A stretch of 64,000 nt of DNA. Source: Leeuwenhoekiella blandensis MED217. GTDB lineage: Bacteria; Bacteroidota; Bacteroidia; Flavobacteriales; Flavobacteriaceae. Positions 45,401 through 53,310 of this stretch are shown here, piece after piece; the first letter of the stretch is position 1, and each line of letters opens with the position of its first letter. Position numbers and translations under genes: made by a program. The DNA lies in assembly GCF_000152985.1 (NCBI RefSeq), contig NZ_CH672395.1, positions 1,959,687 to 2,023,686 of the forward strand. Direction: 5' to 3'. The notes under the pieces were generated by a model. It saw only the letters and a list, made by a program, of their open reading frames with translations, ran no database searches and had not been told where the DNA came from.

Positions 45401-46304
45401 TATGTTGGGCTCCTCTTAATATTTTGAATACGTGCAACAGATGCGGAAAAACAGCATCCATACTTTCTTTGGCTCCGTTAGTTGAACCCGGTAATGCCAA
45501 AACAAGGCAATTACCCAAGGTTCCTGCAACGCTGCGCGAGAGCATCGCATAAGGCATTCTATCTTGGCCATACTTGCGTATAGCTTCTTCAACTCCCGGA
45601 ATACGGCGCTCCAGAATAGGTTCTAAAGCTTCAGGCGTGACGTCACGCATACTTAAACCAGTTCCGCCGGTATAGATCAAAAGATTTACAGTATCTGAAA
45701 GTTCAATGGCTTTATTGCGAATGGTTTGCAAATCATCAGGGATGATCTCATATCCTTGTATTTGAACATCGCTCGCCTGAAGTTTTTCCATAATAGCTTT
45801 ACCCGCTTTATCTTCTTTTTTTCCTTCAGAAATAGAATCTGAACAGACGATGATATGCGCGCTGAGTCTCGACGGATTTTGATCTTTAAAGCTACTTTTT
45901 CCTCCTTTTTTGTGGAGTAACTTCACGTTGTTGATTTCAATTCCTTTGTCAATAGGCTTTAGCATATCATACATCGTAAGCGCGATTACCGAAGCACCGT
46001 GCATGGCTTCAACTTCTACACCGGTTTTATATACGGTCTTTACGGTAATCTCAATGAAGATGTCTAAACCTTCAATACGATAGTCAACTGCGGTATATTC
46101 TACAGGCAAAGGATGGCAATCGGGAATACTCGTGTGCGTATTCTTAACTGCGAATAATCCGGCGGTTTTTGCCATTTCAAAAACATTGCCTTTAGGCACC
46201 GCATTGCGCTGCAACGCTTCAATCGTTTCTATCTTGCTAACGCTTACTGTAGCTTGTGCAGTAGCAGTTCTTAGCGTGTTTATTTTGTGGGTTATATCAA
46301 CCAT
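45387..46304 (-). CDS. moaCB: MoaC-MoaB fusion (cyclic pyranopterin phosphate synthase / molybdopterin adenylyltransferase)
   Basis: A 305-aa fusion of two Moco enzymes. Residues 1-150 are MoaC (KIETIEALQRNAVPKGN, CHPLPVEYTAVDYRIEG, then GASVIALTMYDMLKPIDKG and LLHKKGGKSS). Residues 155-305 are MoaB/MogA-like (IIVCSDSISEGKKEDKAG, IYTGGTGLSMRDVTPEAL, LVLALPGSTNGAKESMDAVF). The first half makes cyclic pyranopterin monophosphate with MoaA; the second adenylates molybdopterin. Such fusions are common in Bacteroidota. Confidence 0.95.
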   Translation of the reverse strand: MVDITHKINTLRTATAQATVSVSKIETIEALQRNAVPKGNVFEMAKTAGLFAVKNTHTSIPDCHPLPVEYTAVDYRIEGLDIFIEITVKTVYKTGVEVEAMHGASVIALTMYDMLKPIDKGIEINNVKLLHKKGGKSSFKDQNPSRLSAHIIVCSDSISEGKKEDKAGKAIMEKLQASDVQIQGYEIIPDDLQTIRNKAIELSDTVNLLIYTGGTGLSMRDVTPEALEPILERRIPGVEEAIRKYGQDRMPYAMLSRSVAGTLGNCLVLALPGSTNGAKESMDAVFPHLLHVFKILRGAQHNADE

Positions 46305-46341
46305 AAGTGTTGTATTCAGGATTTTTTAAGAAGCATTTAAA

Positions 46342-46770
46342 CTAACTATTCACCTTCCATTGGTGCGTTTCATCTTCAAAAATCTCTTTGCCATAAATTG
46401 GTGTATGTTCTTTAACTTGGTTTACCAGCCATTCTGTAGCTGCATAAACTTCTTTTCTTCGAGTTGCTGAAACAAAAACGAAAAAGCAAATCTCACCGGT
46501 TTTTATTGTGCCCAAACTGTGATAGATATGCATACAGATCAGGTCAAATTTTTCAAATGCCGCTTCTCTAATTTCGTGAAGTTTGGTATTTGCCAATTCC
46601 TCATAACAGGTATACTCAATTGCCGCAACCTTTTTACCATCAACATCATCAGCACGCACCTGACCCAGGAAAATATTGTGTGCGCCAATGCTGGTTTTGC
46701 TTTGATGTTTTGCTATTGAACCCCCAATAAATTCACTGCTGATGGGGCCTTGTATAAATACTTGTTTCAT
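46342..46770 (-). CDS. moaE: Molybdopterin synthase catalytic subunit MoaE
   Basis: A 142-aa MoaE: GAHNIFLGQVRADDVDGKKV and IEYTCYEELANTKLHEI at the N-terminal half, HSLGTIKTGEICFFVFVSA, and the catalytic-site lysine region near THQWKVNS at the end. Works with MoaD to insert two sulfurs into the pterin. 11 bases after moeB. Confidence 0.95.
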   Translation of the reverse strand: MKQVFIQGPISSEFIGGSIAKHQSKTSIGAHNIFLGQVRADDVDGKKVAAIEYTCYEELANTKLHEIREAAFEKFDLICMHIYHSLGTIKTGEICFFVFVSATRRKEVYAATEWLVNQVKEHTPIYGKEIFEDETHQWKVNS

Positions 46771-46781
46771 TTTATTCTATT

Positions 46782-47825
46782 TTAAACTGAAGCTGTTGTG
46801 ATCAGCTTTTGGAGTTGAGCAGCACCTTCTGTAAGTGCTTTTGCGTTTATATGTTTATGTTCTTTTAGAAGTCGAACCGCTTGCAGCGCCCGTGCGCCGC
46901 TTTGACAAAAGAAATAATAGTCTTTTGAAGATTCAAAATCCTGTACTTTACGGTTTAGCTCTTGCAAAGGAATTTCCAAAACGGAAGCATTTGCGATTCT
47001 AGGTTGTTCTTCTTTTGTTCTTACATCAACCAAAATTCCATTTACGAGTAGATCAATGCTGAAAGAAACTTTAGGTGAATAATTGTTTTTATGCGCTGCG
47101 TTAAACGATTCTTGAGTTATTTGGATGTTCTCATTCTTTTTGAATTTAAACCTGTCTTGCGTAGCTGTGAGTGTGTTGTAAATGAGCAATTCTCCTGAAA
47201 GTACATTACCGGTTTCTAGAATGATTTTTAATACTTCAGCGGCTTGTAACATTCCAATAAGGCCAACACTTGTTCCCAGAACTCCTGCTTCTTCACAGCT
47301 TGGCACTTCAACGGCTTTTGGAAAAAGACATCTGTAAGTAGGCCCATTTTCATAATTGAATACCGAAACTTGTCCTTCAAAACGATGAATACTACCGTAA
47401 ACCACAGGTTTATTAGTAAGTACCGCTGCATCATTTATGAGATAACGCACTTCAATACGATCGGTAGCATCAATGATGATGTCGTATTCTTTAAACAAAT
47501 CAAGCGCATTTTCTCCACTTAAATATTCTGTGTATGCGGTACAATGAAGCTCCGGTTGTTGCGCTTTCAAAAAAGTTTTTGCGGCTTCTACTTTGTGTTC
47601 GCCAATATTCTTTGGCGTATAGAGAATTTGTCTGTGAAGATTACTTTCTTCAACCTGATCACCATCAACAATACCTAGATTCCCAATACCAGCTGCAGCT
47701 AAGTAGGGTAGAAGCGCACAACCCAGTCCACCGGCACCCACGATAAGCACCCGGGCTTCAGCTAATTTTTGCTGCCCGTTAATCCCAACTTGGGGTAAAA
47801 TGGTTTGTCTTTGGTACTTATTCAT
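46782..47825 (-). CDS. moeB: MoeB-like adenylyltransferase with rhodanese domain
   Basis: A 347-aa E1-like enzyme that adenylates the MoaD C-terminus, fused to a sulfur-transfer domain. Residues 1-245 are ThiF/MoeB, with VGAGGLGCALLPYLAAAG and GDQVEESNLHRQILY; the catalytic-type Cys is in VPSCEEAGVLGTSVG. Residues 255-347 are rhodanese, with the active Cys in YFFCQSGARALQ. Compared with E. coli MoeB the zinc-binding CxxC pairs are lost: the first reads TYRC and the second is absent. Confidence 0.92.
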   Translation of the reverse strand: MNKYQRQTILPQVGINGQQKLAEARVLIVGAGGLGCALLPYLAAAGIGNLGIVDGDQVEESNLHRQILYTPKNIGEHKVEAAKTFLKAQQPELHCTAYTEYLSGENALDLFKEYDIIIDATDRIEVRYLINDAAVLTNKPVVYGSIHRFEGQVSVFNYENGPTYRCLFPKAVEVPSCEEAGVLGTSVGLIGMLQAAEVLKIILETGNVLSGELLIYNTLTATQDRFKFKKNENIQITQESFNAAHKNNYSPKVSFSIDLLVNGILVDVRTKEEQPRIANASVLEIPLQELNRKVQDFESSKDYYFFCQSGARALQAVRLLKEHKHINAKALTEGAAQLQKLITTASV

Positions 47826-47834
47826 CTTTATAAT

Positions 47835-48074
47835 TTATCCACCGGCATAAGGCGGAAGTAATGCAATCACGTCCCCGTCATGAAGACTTACAGCTTCATC
47901 TTGATCAATCAGTTTTTGATTGATCGCCAACTGAAAAGGAATGTGACTTATCGCGTTATTCTTTTTCAGCTGTTCTAGCAAGGCCAATGTGGTGGAGCAA
48001 TCTACAGGTCTCGTTTCTTCGTGTGTACCCATAACATCTACCAGCTGACCAAAATATTTCAGTGTAATTTCCAT
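47835..48074 (-). CDS. moaD: Molybdopterin synthase sulfur carrier subunit MoaD
   Basis: A 79-aa ubiquitin-like carrier starting EITLKYFGQLVDVMGTHEE and ending in IALLPPYAGG; the terminal GG becomes the thiocarboxylate. It adjoins mobA directly and lies 9 bases before moeB, the enzyme that activates it. Confidence 0.96.
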   Translation of the reverse strand: MEITLKYFGQLVDVMGTHEETRPVDCSTTLALLEQLKKNNAISHIPFQLAINQKLIDQDEAVSLHDGDVIALLPPYAGG

Positions 48075-48653
48075 TTAGACTAAATTTTTCTCCACACGCG
48101 CTAAAATTTCAGGCGTATTAATATTGGTAAACGCCGCATCATCTATAAAATTAACGGCTTTATACTTGTGCTCTTTGATAAAATCAATCAATCTGAGTTT
48201 GTTTTGATTTAGATTTTCTTCAACTTCAGATAGCAAACCTTTAGGATAAATGCCTATCAAAGGATGCCATCTTTTTTCAGTTTTTGCGAAAACAATATCT
48301 GCTGAATTTTTAAACCTAATGAGTTCTCTAATAACATAAGATTTTAAAAGGGGTATATCACAACTGAAAACAAGAATTTGTGATTCTTCCGTATGCTGAA
48401 GTGCAGCGTGAATTCCTCCCAACGGACCTTTTTCAGGATAAACATCCTGTATTACCGGAAGTCCGAAACGACTATATTCTTCATTCTCGGTGATTAGAAC
48501 TATTGAATCTGTAATAGGTTTTAAAGTGCTGATTATATGTGTTATAAACTCACCCTTCTGAAGCGTTACTAGACCTTTGTCTTGTCCCATTCTTAAACTT
48601 CTACCTCCACATAAAATATAAGCGGGAATGTTATTTTTTAAAGTTTCAGTCAT
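48075..48653 (-). CDS. mobA: Molybdenum cofactor guanylyltransferase MobA
   Basis: A 192-aa nucleotidyltransferase with the signature YILCGGRSLRMGQDKGLV near the start and GGIHAALQHTEESQILVFSC containing the second conserved block. MobA converts Moco to the guanine-dinucleotide form used by bacterial DMSO-reductase-family enzymes, which fits the FdhF/YdeP-type oxidoreductase nearby. Confidence 0.95.
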   Translation of the reverse strand: MTETLKNNIPAYILCGGRSLRMGQDKGLVTLQKGEFITHIISTLKPITDSIVLITENEEYSRFGLPVIQDVYPEKGPLGGIHAALQHTEESQILVFSCDIPLLKSYVIRELIRFKNSADIVFAKTEKRWHPLIGIYPKGLLSEVEENLNQNKLRLIDFIKEHKYKAVNFIDDAAFTNINTPEILARVEKNLV

Positions 48654-48656
48654 CAG

Positions 48657-48992
48657 TCAGGCTTCTTTTAAATCTTCATATTTTTCATCTAAAAAAGTCT
48701 CGCAAGCCGTATTGAGTTTTTCAAATTCAGCAATCATAGATTTACCATAAGCTGTCAAAACAGTCCCGCCGCCAGACTTGCCACCGGTATTGGTAATGAC
48801 TAGGGGAGTGTCTGAAAGCGTATTCATCGAATTGATAAGACTCCAGGCTTTTTTATACGACATGTTCATCGCTTTGGCCGCAGCACTTATCGATTGCGTT
48901 TTTTCAATATTTTTTAAGAGCTCAACACGCCCATACCCAAGAAATACCTGACCATCTTCTTCAATCCAAACTCTACTTTTTACCGCTCTCAT
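48657..48992 (-). CDS. ModE-type winged-helix regulator lacking molybdate-binding domains
   Basis: A 111-aa protein equal to the DNA-binding half of ModE: GRVELLKNIEKTQSISAAAK, MSYKKAWSLINSMN as recognition helix, and GGKSGGGTVLTAYGK. The C-terminal MOP (molybdate-binding) domains are missing, so it must respond to something else or act constitutively. It lies between moeA and mobA and may regulate the cluster. Confidence 0.9.
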   Translation of the reverse strand: MRAVKSRVWIEEDGQVFLGYGRVELLKNIEKTQSISAAAKAMNMSYKKAWSLINSMNTLSDTPLVITNTGGKSGGGTVLTAYGKSMIAEFEKLNTACETFLDEKYEDLKEA

Positions 48993-48993
48993 C

Positions 48994-50172
48994 TTAAAAG
49001 TTTAAATCAATATAAGTCACCCAATCACCTTCATTGAGAAGTTCTTTTTCTTCAGGAACCAAAAGCAAAGCGTTGCTCAGCGCATAGGTATTAAGCATGG
49101 AACTTGCTTGATCGGTATACGGTGTAATCTCATCTCGGTTAACGCCGGCCTTTAGAAACAGGGTTTTATTATGAATGTTTTTAATGGTTGTTGTAAGCCT
49201 TGCTTTATGCTGTGGAAGAAAAGGATCTAAACTTCCCATACGTGCTCTTAAATGAGGCAAAACATAAACGTAAAAAGCAGTCAAGCTGGAAGCCGGGTTT
49301 CCTGGAAGTCCAAAAACCGACTTATCTTCTTTCGTCCCAAACCAGAGCGGCTTTCCGGGCTTTTGATTTACTTTATAAAAATGTTCTTCAACCTCATTCG
49401 TGATCAAAGCCTCTTGCACAAAATCATAATCCCCAACCGAAATTCCACCGGAAACCAACAACGCATCGGCATTTTCAAGTGCATTTTTCACCATTTTGAT
49501 GGTAGCCTCTAAAGTATCTTCAACTTTTAAAAGTGCGATGCTATCAATGCCTATACGTTTTAAAGCACTTTTGAGCATGATACCGTTACTCTCGTAAATA
49601 TGATTGGGTTTGAGTTCGCTTCCCGGCGCCTGCAATTCATCACCGGTCATCAGCACGGCAACCTTTGGTTTTCTGTAAACTTCAATTTCGGTAAGTCCAA
49701 GGCCCGCCATAAAACCAATTGAAGCTTCATTGACCTGATGGCCTTGTTTTAAGACCACGTTTCCTTTTTCAATTTGCTCACCAATAGGTCTAATATTTGC
49801 GCCTTTTGCAGGGAGTTTTTCTATGAGAAGTTGATCGCCTTCAGATTTTGTATGCTCTTGAATGATAACCGTATCTGCTTCAGCAGGAACCGCAGCCCCT
49901 GTAAATATGCGGATGCCTTCTCCTTTTTTCAACTTAGGAACTTCCACAGCCCCGGCTTGTACTTTTCCAACAACTTTTAAGGACGTGCAATTTGCGTCAT
50001 ATATAAAGGCGTATCCATCCATCGCCGATTGACGAAATGGGGGCAACGAGATGGGAGCAATGATGTCTTGTGCCAAGAACTGATTACTGCTAGCACTCAA
50101 TTCTACCTTTTGTTTTGGTAAAAGCGCAGCATTATCAATAACCGACTTTTGAGCTTGAGCAACTGAAATCAT
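48994..50172 (-). CDS. moeA: Molybdopterin molybdenumtransferase MoeA
   Basis: A 392-aa MoeA that inserts molybdate into adenylated molybdopterin. Signatures are LPPFRQSAMDGYAF, IFTGAAVPAEADTVIIQE, VLMTGDELQAPGSEL, ALLVSGGISVGDYDFV and KSVFGLPGNPASSLTAFYV. Full length with the C-terminal domain IV. First gene of the minus-strand Moco operon, divergent from the oxidoreductase gene by a 215-bp gap in which no exact -7 element was found. Confidence 0.97.
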   Translation of the reverse strand: MISVAQAQKSVIDNAALLPKQKVELSASSNQFLAQDIIAPISLPPFRQSAMDGYAFIYDANCTSLKVVGKVQAGAVEVPKLKKGEGIRIFTGAAVPAEADTVIIQEHTKSEGDQLLIEKLPAKGANIRPIGEQIEKGNVVLKQGHQVNEASIGFMAGLGLTEIEVYRKPKVAVLMTGDELQAPGSELKPNHIYESNGIMLKSALKRIGIDSIALLKVEDTLEATIKMVKNALENADALLVSGGISVGDYDFVQEALITNEVEEHFYKVNQKPGKPLWFGTKEDKSVFGLPGNPASSLTAFYVYVLPHLRARMGSLDPFLPQHKARLTTTIKNIHNKTLFLKAGVNRDEITPYTDQASSMLNTYALSNALLLVPEEKELLNEGDWVTYIDLNF

Positions 50173-50387
50173 TCTTTTAAGCGTTATGTTTTAGCGAATA
50201 TAACGAAAGACTGAGGAGGGAGATAAAATAGTTTCGTGATTAACACGCTTTTAATATCCCTGCTTCAACCTTCTGTATTTATTTAGTTTTTCCTTAATAG
50301 ATCACTGCACAATTATTAATTAAATTGAAGCTTTTTAGGAGCGTTCAAGCTGCTTAAACCGTTATATTTTAAAAGAATCGTACTATT

Positions 50388-52724
50388 ATGTCAAAGCCTT
50401 TAAGACGAGGAGTTTCAATCACCGGAATCGAAGAATTTACCAATATTAAACTCGGAGATCCTGTACGCGATGCCGCAGGAATGCTAGGCGTGAAAGAAGC
50501 TCTAAAGCATGGTTTTAAAGAAATGGGAGTTTTACGCTCTATGGGCGCTTTGCTTAAGATGAATCAAAAAGATGGTTTTGATTGCCCAAGCTGTGCCTGG
50601 CCAGACCCAGAAAATAGATCTCCTGTTGCTGAATATTGTGAGAATGGAGCAAAAGCGCTGGCGGATGAAGCAACCACTGCTAAGGCTGATAAAAACCTAT
50701 TCAAAAAATGGAGCGTAGCAGAGCTTTCTCAGTTGTCTGATTACGAACTCAATAAATTTGGTCGTCTTACCGAACCCTTGGTTTTAAAACCGGGGAGTAA
50801 TCATTACGAACCCATTTCTTGGCAAGGAGCTTATGACTTGATCGCCCAGCACCTCAAGGAGTTAAATGCTCCTGACGAAGCCATTTTCTATACTTCGGGA
50901 CGCTCGAGCAATGAAGCCGCATTTTTGTACGGAACCTTTGCACGTGCGTTAGGTACCAACAATTTACCCGATTGTTCTAATATGTGTCACGAGTCTAGCG
51001 GGGTGGCGCTTGGTGAAACCTTGGGAATAGGCAAGGGGTCTACCGTTTTAGAAGATTTATATGAAGCCGAAGTGATCTTGATCGCCGGTCAAAATCCCGG
51101 AACCAATCACCCGCGTATGATGTCTGCCCTAGAAAAATGTAAAAATAACGGCGGAAAAGTGATCAGCATAAATCCGTTAGAAGAGTCTGGTTTAGTCAAT
51201 TTTAAAAATCCGCAGCATTTAAGCGGAACCATTGGAAGCGGAGTGCAAATGGCAGATTTACATTTGCCGGTAAAAATCAATCAGGATATTCCGTTGATGA
51301 AATTGATCTTAAAGAAATTGGCAACTTTAGACAGTATAGATCATCAAGTTTTTGATCACGCTTTTATTGAAAAATACACTTCGGGCTATCAAAGCTTTAT
51401 GAATGATTTGGCGCAATACGATGAGGAAGATCTTCTGGAGCGTTGCGGCGTGAGCGAAGCTTCGATCAATAAGGCGGTGGCGATGCTTCGGAAATCTAAG
51501 AAGATCATTGTGTGCTGGGCAATGGGACTTACACAACATAAAAATGGTGTAGAAAACATACGAGAATTCGTCAATTTACTTTTACTAAAAGGAGCTTTAG
51601 GAAAGCCCGGAGCAGGAACCTGTCCCGTACGAGGGCATAGCAACGTGCAAGGCGATAGAAGCGTCGGGATACAGCATTTTGTAGATGAAGCGATGAATGA
51701 GCGCATTAGAAAGCATATGGCTTTTGAGCCACCTGCTCATAAAGGTTGGGATGTGGTAGAATCTATACAAGCGATGCACGAAGGAAAAGCCAAAGCTTTT
51801 TTCTGTTTAGGCGGAAATTTTTTAATGGCTGCTTCAGACACGCAGTACACCGCCGAAGCTATTGAGCAATGTGAGTTGACCGTTCAGATAAGTACGAAGC
51901 TTAACAGAACGCATTTAGTAACCGGAAAAACCGCATTGATTCTGCCTACATTAGGAAGGTCTGAAAAGGATATGAATGGCGATACCAAACGTTACTTTAC
52001 TGTGGAAAACAGTATGGGAAAGGTGAGTCAGTCTAAAGGAATTCTCAAACCTGCCACTGGAAATTTACGCAGCGAACCACAAATCATTGCAGAAATGGCA
52101 AATACCTTTTTTGACAATCATCCGCTCGATTGGAAACGTTTGGGTGAAGATTATGATTTGATTCGCGAGTATATTGATAAAGTGGCGAAAGGTTTTGAAG
52201 ATACTTCCAAACGCTCTGAAGGCCACGGTTTTTATCTGCCTAATAATGTACGTAATCTTGATTTTAGTATGCTTCCGGAGGGAAAAGCTCAACTTACCGT
52301 CAATAAGTTACCCGAGCATACGTTAGCTTCAGATGAATTTATGCTGATGACGATGCGCTCTCACGATCAATTCAATACCACAATTTATGGATTAGATGAC
52401 CGCTACCGAGGTGTGTATAATGAGCGTCGCGTGGTATTTATCAATAAAGAGGATATGAAGGATTTAGGCCTTCAAAAGCTTGATATTGTTAATCTTAACA
52501 GCACGTATGACGGTATTGTTCGCACCGCCAGAAAGTTTTTAATCGTTCCGTATAACATCCCAAAAGGAAATATTGCAGCCTATTTCCCGGAAACGAATGT
52601 TTTGGTTCCCTACAATCATTTTGCAGAGCGCAGTCAGACACCAATAAGTAAATCTGTAAAAGTGCGGATTGAAAAGATAGCTGCAGCCGAGCAACGCCTC
52701 ATCGATTCTTCAGAACTGAATTAA
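50388..52724 (+). CDS. FdhF/YdeP-type molybdopterin oxidoreductase
   Basis: A 778-aa enzyme of the DMSO-reductase superfamily, YdeP type. An N-terminal three-Cys group is seen (Cys66, Cys69 and Cys84 in FDCPSCAW and EYCENGAKALADE). The molybdenum region holds LPDCSNMCHESSGVALGE with Cys196 and Cys200; one of these takes the place of selenocysteine or Cys in formate dehydrogenases. The C-terminal molydopterin-dinucleotide-binding domain has MTMRSHDQFNTTIYGLDDRY. No Tat signal, so cytoplasmic. In E. coli YdeP is linked to acid resistance; the true substrate is unknown. The neighbouring Moco genes would supply its bis-MGD cofactor. Confidence 0.92.
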   Translation: MSKPLRRGVSITGIEEFTNIKLGDPVRDAAGMLGVKEALKHGFKEMGVLRSMGALLKMNQKDGFDCPSCAWPDPENRSPVAEYCENGAKALADEATTAKADKNLFKKWSVAELSQLSDYELNKFGRLTEPLVLKPGSNHYEPISWQGAYDLIAQHLKELNAPDEAIFYTSGRSSNEAAFLYGTFARALGTNNLPDCSNMCHESSGVALGETLGIGKGSTVLEDLYEAEVILIAGQNPGTNHPRMMSALEKCKNNGGKVISINPLEESGLVNFKNPQHLSGTIGSGVQMADLHLPVKINQDIPLMKLILKKLATLDSIDHQVFDHAFIEKYTSGYQSFMNDLAQYDEEDLLERCGVSEASINKAVAMLRKSKKIIVCWAMGLTQHKNGVENIREFVNLLLLKGALGKPGAGTCPVRGHSNVQGDRSVGIQHFVDEAMNERIRKHMAFEPPAHKGWDVVESIQAMHEGKAKAFFCLGGNFLMAASDTQYTAEAIEQCELTVQISTKLNRTHLVTGKTALILPTLGRSEKDMNGDTKRYFTVENSMGKVSQSKGILKPATGNLRSEPQIIAEMANTFFDNHPLDWKRLGEDYDLIREYIDKVAKGFEDTSKRSEGHGFYLPNNVRNLDFSMLPEGKAQLTVNKLPEHTLASDEFMLMTMRSHDQFNTTIYGLDDRYRGVYNERRVVFINKEDMKDLGLQKLDIVNLNSTYDGIVRTARKFLIVPYNIPKGNIAAYFPETNVLVPYNHFAERSQTPISKSVKVRIEKIAAAEQRLIDSSELN

Positions 52725-52846
52725 TTTTTATTTATTCTAAAATAGCGAAGACACCATGATAGAGTGTCATTCTCGAAGCATCTCACCAAATAAAATACTT
52801 TCAAAGAAACCTTGTGGTCTTGGCCAGGAAAATTTGTCAAAGCAAG

Positions 52847-52878
52847 TTCTGAAGAATTCTGTATAGAATACTTCAGAA
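52847..52878. repeat. 14-bp-stem hairpin, possible terminator or intergenic repeat unit
   Basis: Left arm TTCTGAAGAATTCT, loop GTAT, right arm AGAATACTTCAGAA: 13 of 14 positions pair. It lies 123 bases after the oxidoreductase stop and is followed by AAGCTTTTTAAGG rather than a long T-run, so it is a weak terminator at best. Similar hairpins occur as dispersed elements in many Flavobacteriia. Confidence 0.6.
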
Positions 52879-53036
52879 AAGCTTTTTAAGGATACCGGCT
52901 AGTAAACGATTGCTCATTGGGAAAGAGATGCAATAAATTGAATGTATTGTTGGTAATAATAAGAGTTGTTTCCAGCGCTAGTATGTTTAATAATCATCTT
53001 TCCGTGCCTATTTAACAATTTAACCTTCCGTCAGGA

Positions 53037-53046
53037 AAAACGTTTT
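53037..53046. promoter_or_regulatory. CG-centred palindrome, candidate operator of the pectin locus
   Basis: AAAACGTTTT is a perfect 10-bp palindrome with the central CG typical of LacI-family sites, about 265 bases before susC. A second AACGTT centre with wider arms (AATTAA-CGTT-TTAATT) lies at 53119-53134. No regulator gene is present in this window. Confidence 0.3.
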
Positions 53047-53310
53047 ATTTAAGAATTCTTCTAAGGTGTATTCATAAATAACTAATAATTAATATAGTGT
53101 AAGCGTAATTTTTAGAAAAATTAACGTTTTAATTTGTAGGTCAATATATTTTGATTATACTTGTAGTCAAATATACCATTAGTTGTATTTTGAGAAACTC
53201 GTTGTACTGCTTCCTAGACCTAGGTTTAGTGATGATTTTAGTATTATTTAAATCAATATCTATTTTTTCAAAATACAATCGATTGTAGAAACTAATTTAA
53301 AACTTATGCA

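Larger units (their letters stand above)
52725..53310. other. 586-bp gap between the oxidoreductase gene and the pectin locus
   Basis: No convincing gene. It holds a strong hairpin (52847-52878), a 5' part (about 52760-52850) that looks like a worn intergenic repeat, two AACGTT-centred dyads (53037-53046 and 53119-53134), an 18-bp dyad TAATTTTT-AG-AAAAATTA (53106-53123) and an imperfect 16-bp dyad around ACCTAGGT (53214-53229). The last 300 bases are very AT-rich and probably contain the promoter and operators of the susC operon, although no exact TAnnTTTG was found. Confidence 0.6.
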
